Shown here piece by piece: positions 21,883 through 31,900 of a stretch of 38,353 nt of DNA (positions within the stretch are counted from its first letter, which is position 1; every line of letters starts with the position of its first letter). This DNA is from a virus, in IMG/VR virus record IMGVR_UViG_3300032092_000098, positions 1-38,353 of that record; one strand, 5' to 3'. A model generated the notes under the pieces. That model saw only the letters and a program-made list of their open reading frames with translations. It was not told where the DNA came from and did not search any database. A program made the translations under genes and the position numbers.

Positions 21883-23621
21883 TGAGAATACGTATTACAG
21901 GAAAAGGTTTACCTAAAGCTCAAGTTGGACAACAAAAAAGTAATGTCCCTACTACTTTGTTGTATAATGGTGAATTAATATCTTCTAATGATCCTAGATA
22001 TGCTCAACTTATGAGTCAGTCTTCATCATTTTTAAATTCTGGTAGAGAAAGACTTGGTTTACAAAATGCTAATAAGATAGCTGCTCTTAAAGCTGCGGGT
22101 CCTAAACTTCCTAGTTTAACTTTTAAACCGTTTGGTCAAGCACCTATTCAAGCTGCTAATACTTCGGTAGTTACTCCTACCGCACAACCTGCTACTACTA
22201 CTCCAGTTGTAAGTACAACGTCTACAGCCCCTAAAAGATTTTGGCATTCTGAATGGGATGATGAAGGTTTTGACACAGATCCTGCTGGAGAATTTTATCA
22301 AGCACCACAAGCTGCGGCAGTTACTACTCAACCTAATAAATTTGCAAATGCAGTTAATTGGTATAATCAGAATATAGGTGCTCCAGTAGAAAAAGCTTTT
22401 CAAGATTTAGATAAAGCTGTATCATACGGAAACTTTGGTACTGAACTTTTTAATAGTTATAAAAGAAAACAAGACTTTGATAAAAGGCTAAGACGCCAAA
22501 CATCTACAGATTCTTTATTTCCTGAAGTACCTAGTGAGATGTCAGGTAATCGTGGAGACTATGTAGTTAGTGGAAGTAGATTTGGTGAGTTTAGACCAGA
22601 TGAGTATGTTGTAAACAAAGGTATGTACACTGGTCAGTTCTTACCTAGAATGGCACAGTATGGTGGAGGAGTTATTCCTGAAGCATTAACTATGCCTATA
22701 GATCCTATTGAACTATCGTCACCAATACCGTATGCAACATCTGCTCCTGCAGATTCTAATGCTGGTATTCCTACTCCAGCACCAAGATCTTCAAGTGGAG
22801 CTAATCCAGTTGCTGAACAAACATGGGAAGAAGTTTCTACAGAGTTTCCAGGTGTTAAACATTTAGGTATCTGGGGAGATAAAAGACATCAGAAAACTAA
22901 GAGTGATCATAACTCTGGAGATGCTTTAGATATTGGTATTAAAGATTCAAACCAAGGTGAGGAAATTGCTCAAAAGCTTATTAAAGAAGCTCAGGAAAAA
23001 AATATTAAATATATTATTTGGAATAAACAGATATGGAATCCATCTATATCAAATTCTTGGAGACCGTATAATGGAGATAATCCTCATACTACTCATGTAC
23101 ACGTAAGCTTTAATAGATCAGCTCAACCTGGTGGAGGAGAAATTGCTTTAACTCATAATAATCCTTTAAACATACATCATGGAGACTTTACTTCTAAATA
23201 TGGTGGTAAACAAGGATCTAGAGATTCTAATGGCTACGTTAGTATGTTCCCAGATTTTGAAACAGGTATAAGAGCAGCTAAAGATCTTTTGTTTGGTCCA
23301 AACTATTCTAATCTTACTATATCTCAAGCTAGAAATAAATGGGTTAGCGGTAGTCCAGATAAAACTAATAATTCTACCCCAGATATTGTAAAGGCTATGG
23401 GCGGAGATAAAGTGTTAGCAAATCTTACACCAGCAGAACGTGATAAGTTAATCAAGCAGTTTGCTAGATGGGAAGGTAAACAAGCATATCAAAAATTAAG
23501 TGGCATGCAGTTGTATGCTGATGGTGGATCTGTTTCTTATAGAGAAGGTGATATTTATGAACTAACAGAGGATGAAATTAAGTCTATACTTTCTTCAGGT
23601 GGAGACATAGAATTTTTATAA
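21882..23621 (+). CDS. virion cell-wall hydrolase with M15-like peptidase and lysozyme-like domains (579 aa)
   Basis: TAATG overlap with the previous gene. The N-terminus has G-K-G-L-P-K-A-Q-V-G (8-16), echoing L-P-K-A-Q-W-G of the 2008-aa protein, then a Thr/Pro/Ala-rich linker. Residues about 300-410 form an M15/D-Ala-D-Ala-carboxypeptidase-like module: S-D-H343-N-S-G-D-A-L-D350, then I-K-Y-I-I-W-N, W-R-P-Y-N and N-P-H402-T-T-H405-V-H407-V-S-F. Residues about 420-545 are lysozyme-like of the virion-muralytic type: N-N-P-L-N-I-H-H-G-D, G-Y-V-S-M-F-P-D-F-E-T-G-I-R-A-A-K-D-L-L. The C-terminus E-G-D-I-Y-E-L-T-E-D-E-I-K-S-I-L-S-S-G-G matches the tail of the preceding 373-aa protein. No signal peptide, so it is virion-delivered rather than secreted. 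Predicted to cut both peptide and glycan parts of peptidoglycan at entry. Confidence 0.8.
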   Translation: MRIRITGKGLPKAQVGQQKSNVPTTLLYNGELISSNDPRYAQLMSQSSSFLNSGRERLGLQNANKIAALKAAGPKLPSLTFKPFGQAPIQAANTSVVTPTAQPATTTPVVSTTSTAPKRFWHSEWDDEGFDTDPAGEFYQAPQAAAVTTQPNKFANAVNWYNQNIGAPVEKAFQDLDKAVSYGNFGTELFNSYKRKQDFDKRLRRQTSTDSLFPEVPSEMSGNRGDYVVSGSRFGEFRPDEYVVNKGMYTGQFLPRMAQYGGGVIPEALTMPIDPIELSSPIPYATSAPADSNAGIPTPAPRSSSGANPVAEQTWEEVSTEFPGVKHLGIWGDKRHQKTKSDHNSGDALDIGIKDSNQGEEIAQKLIKEAQEKNIKYIIWNKQIWNPSISNSWRPYNGDNPHTTHVHVSFNRSAQPGGGEIALTHNNPLNIHHGDFTSKYGGKQGSRDSNGYVSMFPDFETGIRAAKDLLFGPNYSNLTISQARNKWVSGSPDKTNNSTPDIVKAMGGDKVLANLTPAERDKLIKQFARWEGKQAYQKLSGMQLYADGGSVSYREGDIYELTEDEIKSILSSGGDIEFL

Positions 23622-23624
23622 ATT

Positions 23625-23640
23625 TGTAATATATTATAAT
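23625..23640 (+). promoter_or_regulatory. possible promoter-like AT element abutting a start codon
   Basis: TGTAATATATTATAAT lies directly before the ATG at 23641 and resembles, with changes, the TGTATATTATAT motif at 578 and 25748. If it is a -10-like element, the 23641 transcript from it would have to start inside the gene, so this may only be an AT-rich translation leader. Weak evidence. Confidence 0.2.
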
Positions 23641-25710
23641 ATGAAAACGTATAAAGTAAGAATTAAAAAATCTCCAGAGTCTATGGCTTATGGTGGTCAA
23701 TCAAATTATGGCTTAGATCTAGGTCAGAAGAATATATATTCTGATATGACAGATAATCCATATGAGTCAGTATCTAACACTCTACAACCTGTAGATAGAG
23801 AAGATGCTAATATTGAAGCTGAGTTAAATGAAACTGCATATGGAGACTTTAATAGTGATGGTCGTAAAGAACATATGAAGATTGGTGGTAAAAGACATAG
23901 TCAAGGTGGTACACCACTAAATGTTCCAGAAGGTACATTTATTTATTCTGATACTAAGAAATTAAGAATTGGTGGTCCAGTTCTTGGTCAGTTTGGTAAA
24001 TCTCCAAATACTAAACAAAAGTATACACCAGCTCAGTTAGCTAAACAGTATGACATTAATAAGTATCAAGCTATACTTGATGATCCATATACTGATAAGA
24101 TGGCTAAATCTACTGCTGCTCGTATGATTGATAACTATGAGAAGAAACTTGGTGGACTTGCATTAGTACAAGAGTCTATGAAAGGATTTCCTCAAGGTAT
24201 TCCTGATGTAGCTATGTCTGTATTACCAGAAGGTATGGGACAACAACTTGCTGAGATGGGAGGTTTTTATGGTGGTGATGAAGGTTATTATCAAGGTGGT
24301 GGAACTACTCCTAAAAAAGTTAAGAAGGAAGAAATAGCTAAATATGAGAAAGATGGATATAAGCGTGTAGGTAATACTAATGTATGGAGAAAAACAACAT
24401 CTGGTAAAGATAGTAAAGATATTATTATAACTCCTGGTAAACCAGGTACTATATCTGGTGGTACACCAGGAACATTAACTCCAGGATATAACATTCCAAC
24501 TGGTGGTAGTAGTAGAGGTGGTAGTGGACCATGTGCTAATCTTAAGTACACAGTTGCTGATATGAATGCTAGACCTAATTGTTATAGTACTTTTTTAAAT
24601 AAACAAGGTTTTAAAGATGCTTCAGATGGGGAAAAGCAAAAAGGATTAGATGAGCTTTTACGTGGTAAAATGCCAAAGTATACACCTGGTACTAAACCTA
24701 CAACTACACCTGCAACACCTGAGACTAAAACTTGTCCTGATGGTCCTAATGGAGAAAAAAACTATTATGTTCCAGATCCTAATAATCCTAATCAGTGTAT
24801 TAGAGCTTGGGAAGACGTGAAAGAAATTACCCCCGAAGAAGATCCTACTACTACAACCACAACCGGTGGCGGTGGTGGAAATGGTGGAGGTGGTGGTAGA
24901 CGTCCTTACTTTGGTAAGCAGTTTATGGTTCCTCCTAAACGTTATACTCCTTATGCAGCACCTCTTAATGCTATGATTCCAGAACCTACGTTCTATGATC
25001 CTAATAGAGAGTTAGCTGAAGGTGCATCACAACGTAACATGATGGCTGCTTATATGTCTCAAATGGATCCTCAACAGTTTTCTGCTAGAGCTAGTGCGTT
25101 AAATGCTCAAGGTGCTGAACAAGCTGCTAACACTATTGGTAGATATCAAAATATGAATGTTGGTGTAGCTAATCAGTTTAGTCCTTTACAAACTGATATT
25201 ATGAATAAGGTGATGGCTTATAGAGCAGACGCTGCGGATAAGTTAGCATTTAATGCTCAGCAAGAAGATAAAGCTTATCGTAATACCATGAGAAACTATC
25301 TTAAAGCTCAAGATATGTATGATATTAATGAGTATGATATTAATACTAAACGTATGATGCTTAATGAGACTAATCCATACTATTCTATAGAGGATGGTCC
25401 AAGAGGCTCTACTCTTAACTGGAAAGATAAAACTAACTGGATGAATATGGTTACTGGACAAAGTGCTCAACCTTCAACAGAAGATTATTCTAAAATGGAA
25501 TTAGAGGCTAAACGTTTAAAAGATGAAGGACATGATGCAGCTACTATCAATAATTTTTTAAGATTAAAGTTTCCTAACGCTTATGCTGGTCAAACAGGTA
25601 GAGGTGCAAATAATGCTGCAGCTATTCAAGCTCAGTATATGAATATGAATAGAGTACCATCAGCTCAAAGTGCATACCCATTTGGGTATGATGATGGATA
25701 TGGTTATTAA
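23641..25710 (+). CDS. conserved virion/cargo protein with GG motifs (689 aa)
   Basis: The N-terminus is basic (M-K-T-Y-K-V-R-I-K-K-S-P) followed by S-M-A-Y-G-G. Residues about 59-120 hold a conserved block: A-E-L-N-E-T-A-Y-G-D-F-N-S-D-G-R (an EF-hand/dockerin-like D-x-N-x-D-G loop), then K-I-G-G-K-R-H-S-Q-G-G-T-P-L-N-V-P-E-G-T-F-I-Y-S-D. I recognise this in large virion proteins of Bacteroidota phages but know no function. Y-Q-G-G-G near 217 starts a Gly/Pro/Thr-rich middle with Cys (C-A-N-L, N-C-Y-S, C-P-D-G, Q-C-I). A Thr6-Gly5-Asn-Gly5 linker (403-419) leads to a helical, Ala/Gln/Met-rich C-terminal third (about 430-689) typical of ejected internal proteins. No enzyme motif is present. 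It probably packs with the proteins at 25769 and 28968. Confidence 0.65.
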   Translation: MKTYKVRIKKSPESMAYGGQSNYGLDLGQKNIYSDMTDNPYESVSNTLQPVDREDANIEAELNETAYGDFNSDGRKEHMKIGGKRHSQGGTPLNVPEGTFIYSDTKKLRIGGPVLGQFGKSPNTKQKYTPAQLAKQYDINKYQAILDDPYTDKMAKSTAARMIDNYEKKLGGLALVQESMKGFPQGIPDVAMSVLPEGMGQQLAEMGGFYGGDEGYYQGGGTTPKKVKKEEIAKYEKDGYKRVGNTNVWRKTTSGKDSKDIIITPGKPGTISGGTPGTLTPGYNIPTGGSSRGGSGPCANLKYTVADMNARPNCYSTFLNKQGFKDASDGEKQKGLDELLRGKMPKYTPGTKPTTTPATPETKTCPDGPNGEKNYYVPDPNNPNQCIRAWEDVKEITPEEDPTTTTTTGGGGGNGGGGGRRPYFGKQFMVPPKRYTPYAAPLNAMIPEPTFYDPNRELAEGASQRNMMAAYMSQMDPQQFSARASALNAQGAEQAANTIGRYQNMNVGVANQFSPLQTDIMNKVMAYRADAADKLAFNAQQEDKAYRNTMRNYLKAQDMYDINEYDINTKRMMLNETNPYYSIEDGPRGSTLNWKDKTNWMNMVTGQSAQPSTEDYSKMELEAKRLKDEGHDAATINNFLRLKFPNAYAGQTGRGANNAAAIQAQYMNMNRVPSAQSAYPFGYDDGYGY

Positions 25711-25747
25711 ACTTTTAAGGTTTAGTTTTAAACTTTAAAGATTTTAT

Positions 25748-25759
25748 TGTATATTATAT
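25748..25759 (+). promoter_or_regulatory. candidate phage promoter element TGTATATTATAT, second copy
   Basis: Identical to 578-589 over 12 nt and placed 9 nt before the ATG at 25769 in a 58-nt intergenic leader. Upstream, TTAAACTTTTAAGG (25707-25720) is nearly repeated as TTAAACTTTAAAG (25728-25740). A promoter here would give a very short leader. Chance is possible given the AT content. Confidence 0.35.
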
Positions 25760-25768
25760 ATGTAAACT

Positions 25769-28700
25769 ATGGCACAATACCTTCCTTATATTCCAGAAAC
25801 CATACCTGAACCGGCTTTATACAAACCGGACTTTAACTTCTTTGATAGAATGCTTCAAAGAAAGCAGTCTATGTTTGAACAAGGTGTTAGTAGAGTTAGA
25901 TCAGCGTATACTTCTGTATTAAATGCTCAACTTTCTAATAAGCATAATATACCTCTTAGAGATCAGTATATTAAAAATGCTCAGGAACAGTTAACTAAGT
26001 TATCTTCTTCTGATCTTTCTCTTATGGAAAACGTAAATGCAGCTGAGTCAATATATGCTCCATTTTGGCAAGACAAGTTTATAGTACAAGATGCTGCAAT
26101 GACTAAAGGCTACCAAGCTGAGATGCAAAAGCTTATGTCTTGGAAAGACTCAGCTAAACCTGAAGAGCGTGAAAAATACAACGCTATTGCAATGATGGAT
26201 CTTCAGAATGGTTTAAGTGTATTGCAAAATGCTGATAGAACTCCTGAAGCTTTTGGAGCTGTAGAAATGCGTAAAGCTCAACCATTTACTAATATTGAAG
26301 CTTGGTTACAAGCACAAGCTAAATTAGAAAATAAAGAGGTTAAATATGATGATCCTAATGGACCATATCTAATTGAAACAGTTGGTGGTCAGCGGTCTCA
26401 ACAAAAGTATGCTACATGGGCAGCTTCTAGAATCGGTAATAATTTTCAGGGTCAGTTTGATGTAATAGGTAGAGTAGAAAATGAAGAACGTATTAAGATA
26501 TTAAAACGTAATAATCCTAATCTTACTGATCAAGATGTTAAAGGAATTATTGCTAAAGATGTAGTATCAGAACTTAGTCAGGGATATACTAAAAGAACTC
26601 AAGAAGCAGATGTTGAGATTGCTAGAATAGATAGTTTATTAGGATCTATTGGTCAAACAGGCGGCCCTCAGAATGAGCAGATGTTTAATAAACTTGTGCA
26701 AGAGCGTGCTGAACTTGTAGCTAAAAAGTCTGCTATTAATGAAGAGTATAAGTACTTTGATCAAGGTAAAGATAAAGTTTTAGAATATGTAACAAATGCT
26801 CCTAAACAATACTTTAGTGTATTAGCTAAACAACGTCTTATTAATAACTGGGCTACTGGTACAGCTAGCCTAGATCAAAAGCTTATAAAAGAAAATACTG
26901 GTTTTACTGCTGCTCAAAATATTGATATTAGAAGAGCTGAGCATAATCTATCAGTAATGAAAGCTACTTTTGAACGTGAAAAAGATATATGGAAACGTGA
27001 GCAAGATTTATGGGAAAGAAATAATCCTAAAGCTACAGGAACTGGTACCGGAACAGGAAGTGGTACCGGAACTAATACTACTACAACTGATGTACCAGGA
27101 GTTTCAGAATCTGGTTCTATGATGTATTCTGGTAAATCTGGTATTGATATTACAAGAACTGAAGCTACGGCTTATGATGTATATAATAAAAATCAGAAGC
27201 AAAACTTTGTTGAAGCTCATAACTTAATATTTGATCAACGTGGTATTCTTGGCTTTGCTACAAAGTTAGGCTTGAGTCAAATGGAAATATCACAAGTAGC
27301 TACTTACTTACAAAAAGAGGTGGCTAGTGACTATAAGCATGTTGGTACTAAAGAAGAAATAGCTGCTTATCAGAAATTAGGAAATGCTTTAATAGCTAGT
27401 CCAGCTGTTAAAGAAGCAGGTATTAAAAGTATTCCTGGTCCAGGTACAATGAGAAACGCTCTTATTGCATATTCCGGGCAGTATTTATCTGAACGTAGTG
27501 CTGTTGCTTCAGATGGATCTGATATACCATTAACAAATGATGAGTTTGAAGCTTTAATGAGATATTCAACTGCTGTAAGTAAATTAGATAATTATGCAGC
27601 TAATGATAAACAGAGACAAGAACTTATTGAAAAAAACATAACAACTAATAAAGCTTATAGTCATCTTTTAATAGATAAAAATGGTAAAAAAGATTTAGTT
27701 ACTATTAGTGATCTTGAAAAAAAGTTTAAAGATACACAGTTTGAAGATGAAGATGGTAATAAAGTAACACTATCAGCTAAAGATTTAGCTACTGCTTATA
27801 TTTCTGGTAATATGACATCATATGTACCTGGTGCTTTTGCAGCTATTGCTCAAGCACAAACGGCTGCTGCTGGAACTATTACATTTGGAAAAACAGTAAC
27901 AATTAATGGTAAAAAGTTTAGTTCTTATGGAACACTTACACCAAATGCTTTTTCACCAAGTAAACCATTTACTGATTATCCAAAAGGTTTGGAACAGCTT
28001 GAAGCTAGTACTTTGGCATTAGATAAAACTTATAAATCATCTGGACAGTTAGCTAAAGATATACAAGGAGCACAACATTCTATTGTTCCTAACTTATTAA
28101 TGTATAAAAACTTAACTGGTAGACAAGGTGCTCTTTTTTCATTAGTTTATAAACCTAATAAAACTATGTCTGGAGGAGATGATGCTGCTGCTATTGTTAA
28201 CCAAGCATTTCAAGTTGGTAACTCTGAGGATATATATGATGCTGCTGGAGCTCGAATAACAGATACTAAGCAGATTGAAGCTGTAAGAACATTGCTAAAA
28301 AATGAAAAAAATATGGAAGAATATACTACAGCAGAGTATATTCCACAAGGTATTAATGGTAAAAAAACTGTAAGAGTTACTCTTAGTAAACCACTTTCAG
28401 CAGAAACAAAAGAACAAATTGGTGGTGTTAATTTAAACGAATTAGGTACAACTTTTAATGTTGTTCTTAAAGATAATACTGCTGGTACTGTTCTTGATAA
28501 ACTTCCTTATAATACTGGTTTTCAGATTTATGATGCTTTGACAAGAGGTCAAGAAATAAAATCAGACTCAATACTAAATGCTGCTGGGTTTAGTTATACT
28601 ATTACACCTAATACAACAGGTGTTGATGCTACTCCTGAATATGTTACTGTTGACTTAAAATACAAAGTTAGGACTAATAAAAAAGATCCACAAACTGGTC

Positions 28701-28945
28701 AATTAGTTACTGGTGTTGAAGAAAAATCGTATCTTAGTAAGATAAACCTTATAGGCAATAATGCTAAATCTCCTGATGAGATCGTACAAACTCTTCAACA
28801 GTTGTATTATAATAATATGCAACAGAACAGAGCTGTACAAATGGAGTATCAAAACTTTATGAATACAAATAAAGCTAATGGTGGTTCTGTGTGGGACCCT
28901 AAAGCAGCATTGCAAGCAGCTGGATTGTCTCATTTGATTAAGTAA
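25769..28945 (+). CDS. large virion-internal (cargo) protein, mostly helical (1058 aa)
   Basis: ATG after TGTAAACT. The N-terminus, Y-L-P-Y-I-P-E-T-I-P-E-P-A-L-Y-K-P-D-F-N, then F-F-D-R-M-L-Q-R-K-Q and S-V-L-N-A-Q-L-S-N-K-H-N-I-P-L-R-D, is a conserved opening I associate with internal proteins of Bacteroidota and crAss-like phages. Residues about 30-420 are helical and charged, ending in a coiled-coil stretch (F-E-R-E-K-D-I-W-K-R-E-Q-D-L-W-E-R). A Gly/Thr linker (423-440, encoded with two copies of TGGTACCGGAAC at 27043 and 27061) joins a second helical/mixed half. The end, N-K-A-N-G-G-S-V-W-D-P, contains another N-G-G motif. No enzyme site is present. It probably unfolds and is ejected with DNA, or lines the ejection channel. 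Confidence 0.65.
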   Translation: MAQYLPYIPETIPEPALYKPDFNFFDRMLQRKQSMFEQGVSRVRSAYTSVLNAQLSNKHNIPLRDQYIKNAQEQLTKLSSSDLSLMENVNAAESIYAPFWQDKFIVQDAAMTKGYQAEMQKLMSWKDSAKPEEREKYNAIAMMDLQNGLSVLQNADRTPEAFGAVEMRKAQPFTNIEAWLQAQAKLENKEVKYDDPNGPYLIETVGGQRSQQKYATWAASRIGNNFQGQFDVIGRVENEERIKILKRNNPNLTDQDVKGIIAKDVVSELSQGYTKRTQEADVEIARIDSLLGSIGQTGGPQNEQMFNKLVQERAELVAKKSAINEEYKYFDQGKDKVLEYVTNAPKQYFSVLAKQRLINNWATGTASLDQKLIKENTGFTAAQNIDIRRAEHNLSVMKATFEREKDIWKREQDLWERNNPKATGTGTGTGSGTGTNTTTTDVPGVSESGSMMYSGKSGIDITRTEATAYDVYNKNQKQNFVEAHNLIFDQRGILGFATKLGLSQMEISQVATYLQKEVASDYKHVGTKEEIAAYQKLGNALIASPAVKEAGIKSIPGPGTMRNALIAYSGQYLSERSAVASDGSDIPLTNDEFEALMRYSTAVSKLDNYAANDKQRQELIEKNITTNKAYSHLLIDKNGKKDLVTISDLEKKFKDTQFEDEDGNKVTLSAKDLATAYISGNMTSYVPGAFAAIAQAQTAAAGTITFGKTVTINGKKFSSYGTLTPNAFSPSKPFTDYPKGLEQLEASTLALDKTYKSSGQLAKDIQGAQHSIVPNLLMYKNLTGRQGALFSLVYKPNKTMSGGDDAAAIVNQAFQVGNSEDIYDAAGARITDTKQIEAVRTLLKNEKNMEEYTTAEYIPQGINGKKTVRVTLSKPLSAETKEQIGGVNLNELGTTFNVVLKDNTAGTVLDKLPYNTGFQIYDALTRGQEIKSDSILNAAGFSYTITPNTTGVDATPEYVTVDLKYKVRTNKKDPQTGQLVTGVEEKSYLSKINLIGNNAKSPDEIVQTLQQLYYNNMQQNRAVQMEYQNFMNTNKANGGSVWDPKAALQAAGLSHLIK

Positions 28946-28967
28946 GTAACTATATAAAGATATATAC

Positions 28968-31900
28968 ATGGCACTAGAAACTGGTGTAATACCTCAAGAA
29001 CTTCAAGGAGTTTATTCACAAGATCCATATCTTCCATTGCCAGAACCTATGGGAGCTAATATGTTAGACTTATTAGCAATCCCTAGTATGAGTATGGGTT
29101 CAGTAAGTAACATACCTAGTAGAGATGTGGTACAAAGTGGTCTTGAGGCTTTTAGTTCGGCCCCTGCTAGTATGAATACATTAGCAGCACCTGTGTTTTT
29201 TGACTATGATGCAGCTCAGGTAGATAGATATAAAGGTTCAGCTAATTTTAATGCATTAGGTTTTGATCCATCTGGTCAAACTAATAATGAGTATAAATAT
29301 GGAGCTAGACAAACCTGGGGTGACGTTTGGTCTAATGGTCTTTCTGGTATGTTTAGTTTAGCTGGAAATACTTTTGTAGAAGGATGGAAAGGTTGGGGTA
29401 ATATAGCAGATGCTATAGCAAGTACAAGTTGGGCAGAAGCTGGACAAGATCTTATTGGTACTCCAGAGTATTTGTTAGAGCAGGATAAGATTACTAAAGA
29501 TATCATGAATAAATATGCTATCTATTCTACTCCTGAATCTGAAGAAGGTATATTTAACCGTAAGTTTTTTGGTGATATGTTACAGCAATCTGGTTTTGCT
29601 GTAGGTGCTATTGCTCAATTTTTATCAGAAGAATTACTTACATATGGAATGTCTTCAGCTTTTTCATTATCTAAACTTGGATTAAGAGCTCCAAGTTGGG
29701 TAGGAAGAGTTGTTTCTCATGCAGACTTAGCAGATGATGCTGTTAGATTAGGTACCCCTATTTGGAAAGCTCGTTCTGTATCAGAAGGTTTAGTAACAGG
29801 TGCTAGAAGATTTATTCCTTTTGCAGACACTGCATATGATTTAAGTAGATATGGTAAAGCTGGAGCTGGTATTGGTCAGATGGCAGCTATTACTGTAGGT
29901 GGATTAAGACGTGTTTTATCTGAGTCTAATATGGCTATGACAGAAGCTCGTATGGAAGCTGCTGGTACATATGGAGAGTTATATAATAAATTATATGATG
30001 AGGAACTTCGTAAAACTGGGCAAGCTCCTAGTTTTGATATAGAAGAAAATATTAAGTCTACTGCAATGAATGCAGCTCAGGATAACTTTGGTGTTAACGT
30101 TGGTATTCTAATGCTAAGTAATAGACTTCAGTTTGATAATATGTTTAGCCGTTTTAGTACGGGTCGTGCATTTTTTGGTACTACAGGAGAATTTGCAGAT
30201 GATGTATTAAAAGTTACTGGAAAATCTGCTGCTAAAGAAGCAGGTGAAGCTACAACTAAAGCGTATGTAAAAGGACGTCTTGGTACTTTTGGACTTCTTG
30301 GTCAGATATCAGCAGACTTTGGAAAGAAAGCTGCTGCTTGGCAAGCTACTAAATCACTAGGACGTAACTTATTTAAGTGGGAAACCTCAGAAGGTTTACA
30401 AGAACTTTTTCAAGAAGGATCAAATAAAGGATTAAGTGATTACTATTATGATTTATATCATGGTAAGAAAGGCTATGACTCAAAGTTAGATGCTATTGTA
30501 AGTAATATTGATAATCCTCTTACAGATATACAAGGAGCTAAAACCTTCTTAATGGGTGCTTTAACAGGTAGATTATTATCTCCTATTAATTTTGCTGTAG
30601 GGAAAGCTAAGTTATACGGTGCTACTACTGGTGAACAACGTCAAGAACGTAAACAAAAAGTAGAAGAAGCGGTAACTTTAGTTAATGCTTTTTATGAAAA
30701 TCCTAAGATGTTCTTAAATGAACATATTGCAAATGTTAAAGTACAGAATCGTGCTGCTCAAAGTATGGAAGAAGCAATACGTAACCGTGATCAATATGAA
30801 TTTGTAAACCATAAAGACGGAGCTTTTGCTAAAATGATGTCAGCTGCTATGAAGACTGACATGTTTAAAGCTGTAACTACTACTATACGTGGGTATGGTG
30901 AAACTTTTAATGATGAAGAATTTAAAGAAGCTTTTGGTTTAGATAAGACAGAAGAAAATATTAGTTCTGTTAAAGAATACTTTAACAAGGTTGCTGATGA
31001 AACAGAGTCTTTCCATAAGACGTGGAAACAACTTAAAGATAAGTTTGGTGACTCTGTAATGCTTGATCTATATAAAGAAGGTACTCCTGAGTATGCTACT
31101 GCCCAAAGAGCTAAGCGTGCATTAGATGATGCTATTGAAATACTGGCTACTAATAACTATAAGGCTACACGTTCTGCAGAAAGAGCTGTAAGAATTCAAG
31201 CTGAGACTGCTGCAATACCTGGTATTGGTTCAAGTGTAGCTTCTGCTTTTAGAGTTTTGGGTGCTATTAAGAACACAGAAACTGAAATAGAATTACTTCA
31301 AAATGAACTTGCAGGTTTACAAGCTTTAGAGAAAAAAGATAAGGCTACTAAAGATCTTATTAAAACTAAAAAAGCTCAGTTAAAGTCATTAGAAGACTGG
31401 AGAGATAATCATGAGTCTTTTAAAGAAAAGGGTGTTAAACAAAAAAGAAAGTTTAATAAAGCTCGTAAGTCATTTGAGTCTTACATGACATCTAAAAATC
31501 AGGAGTCTGGTATTGATCAAGAAGTAAAACTTGATCAGATGCAGGAGATCTATGAAAAGATGGTTGACTATATAGAACTTAACAAGGATAGTAAAGACTA
31601 TATTGATGCTTACAATACATTAGCTAATCCTATTAAGTTTGTACAGGCACATCAGCGTTTACTTGATGCTATGGATGCTGCTAAAGAAAGATTAAATGAA
31701 GAACATATTCAAGAAGTTTTAGAAGCTGTTTCAGGTAAAAAGGCTGCTACTCCTGAAGATGGTAAAGATGAAGAAGCTCCTGACTTTACTACGTATATGA
31801 TGGATGCTTATGAAAGCATGAAGACTTCTGGTCAAATTGGTGATATTAATTTTGAAGAATGGCTTAATACTCCTGCTGGTAAAACATTTACTCAGCTTTA

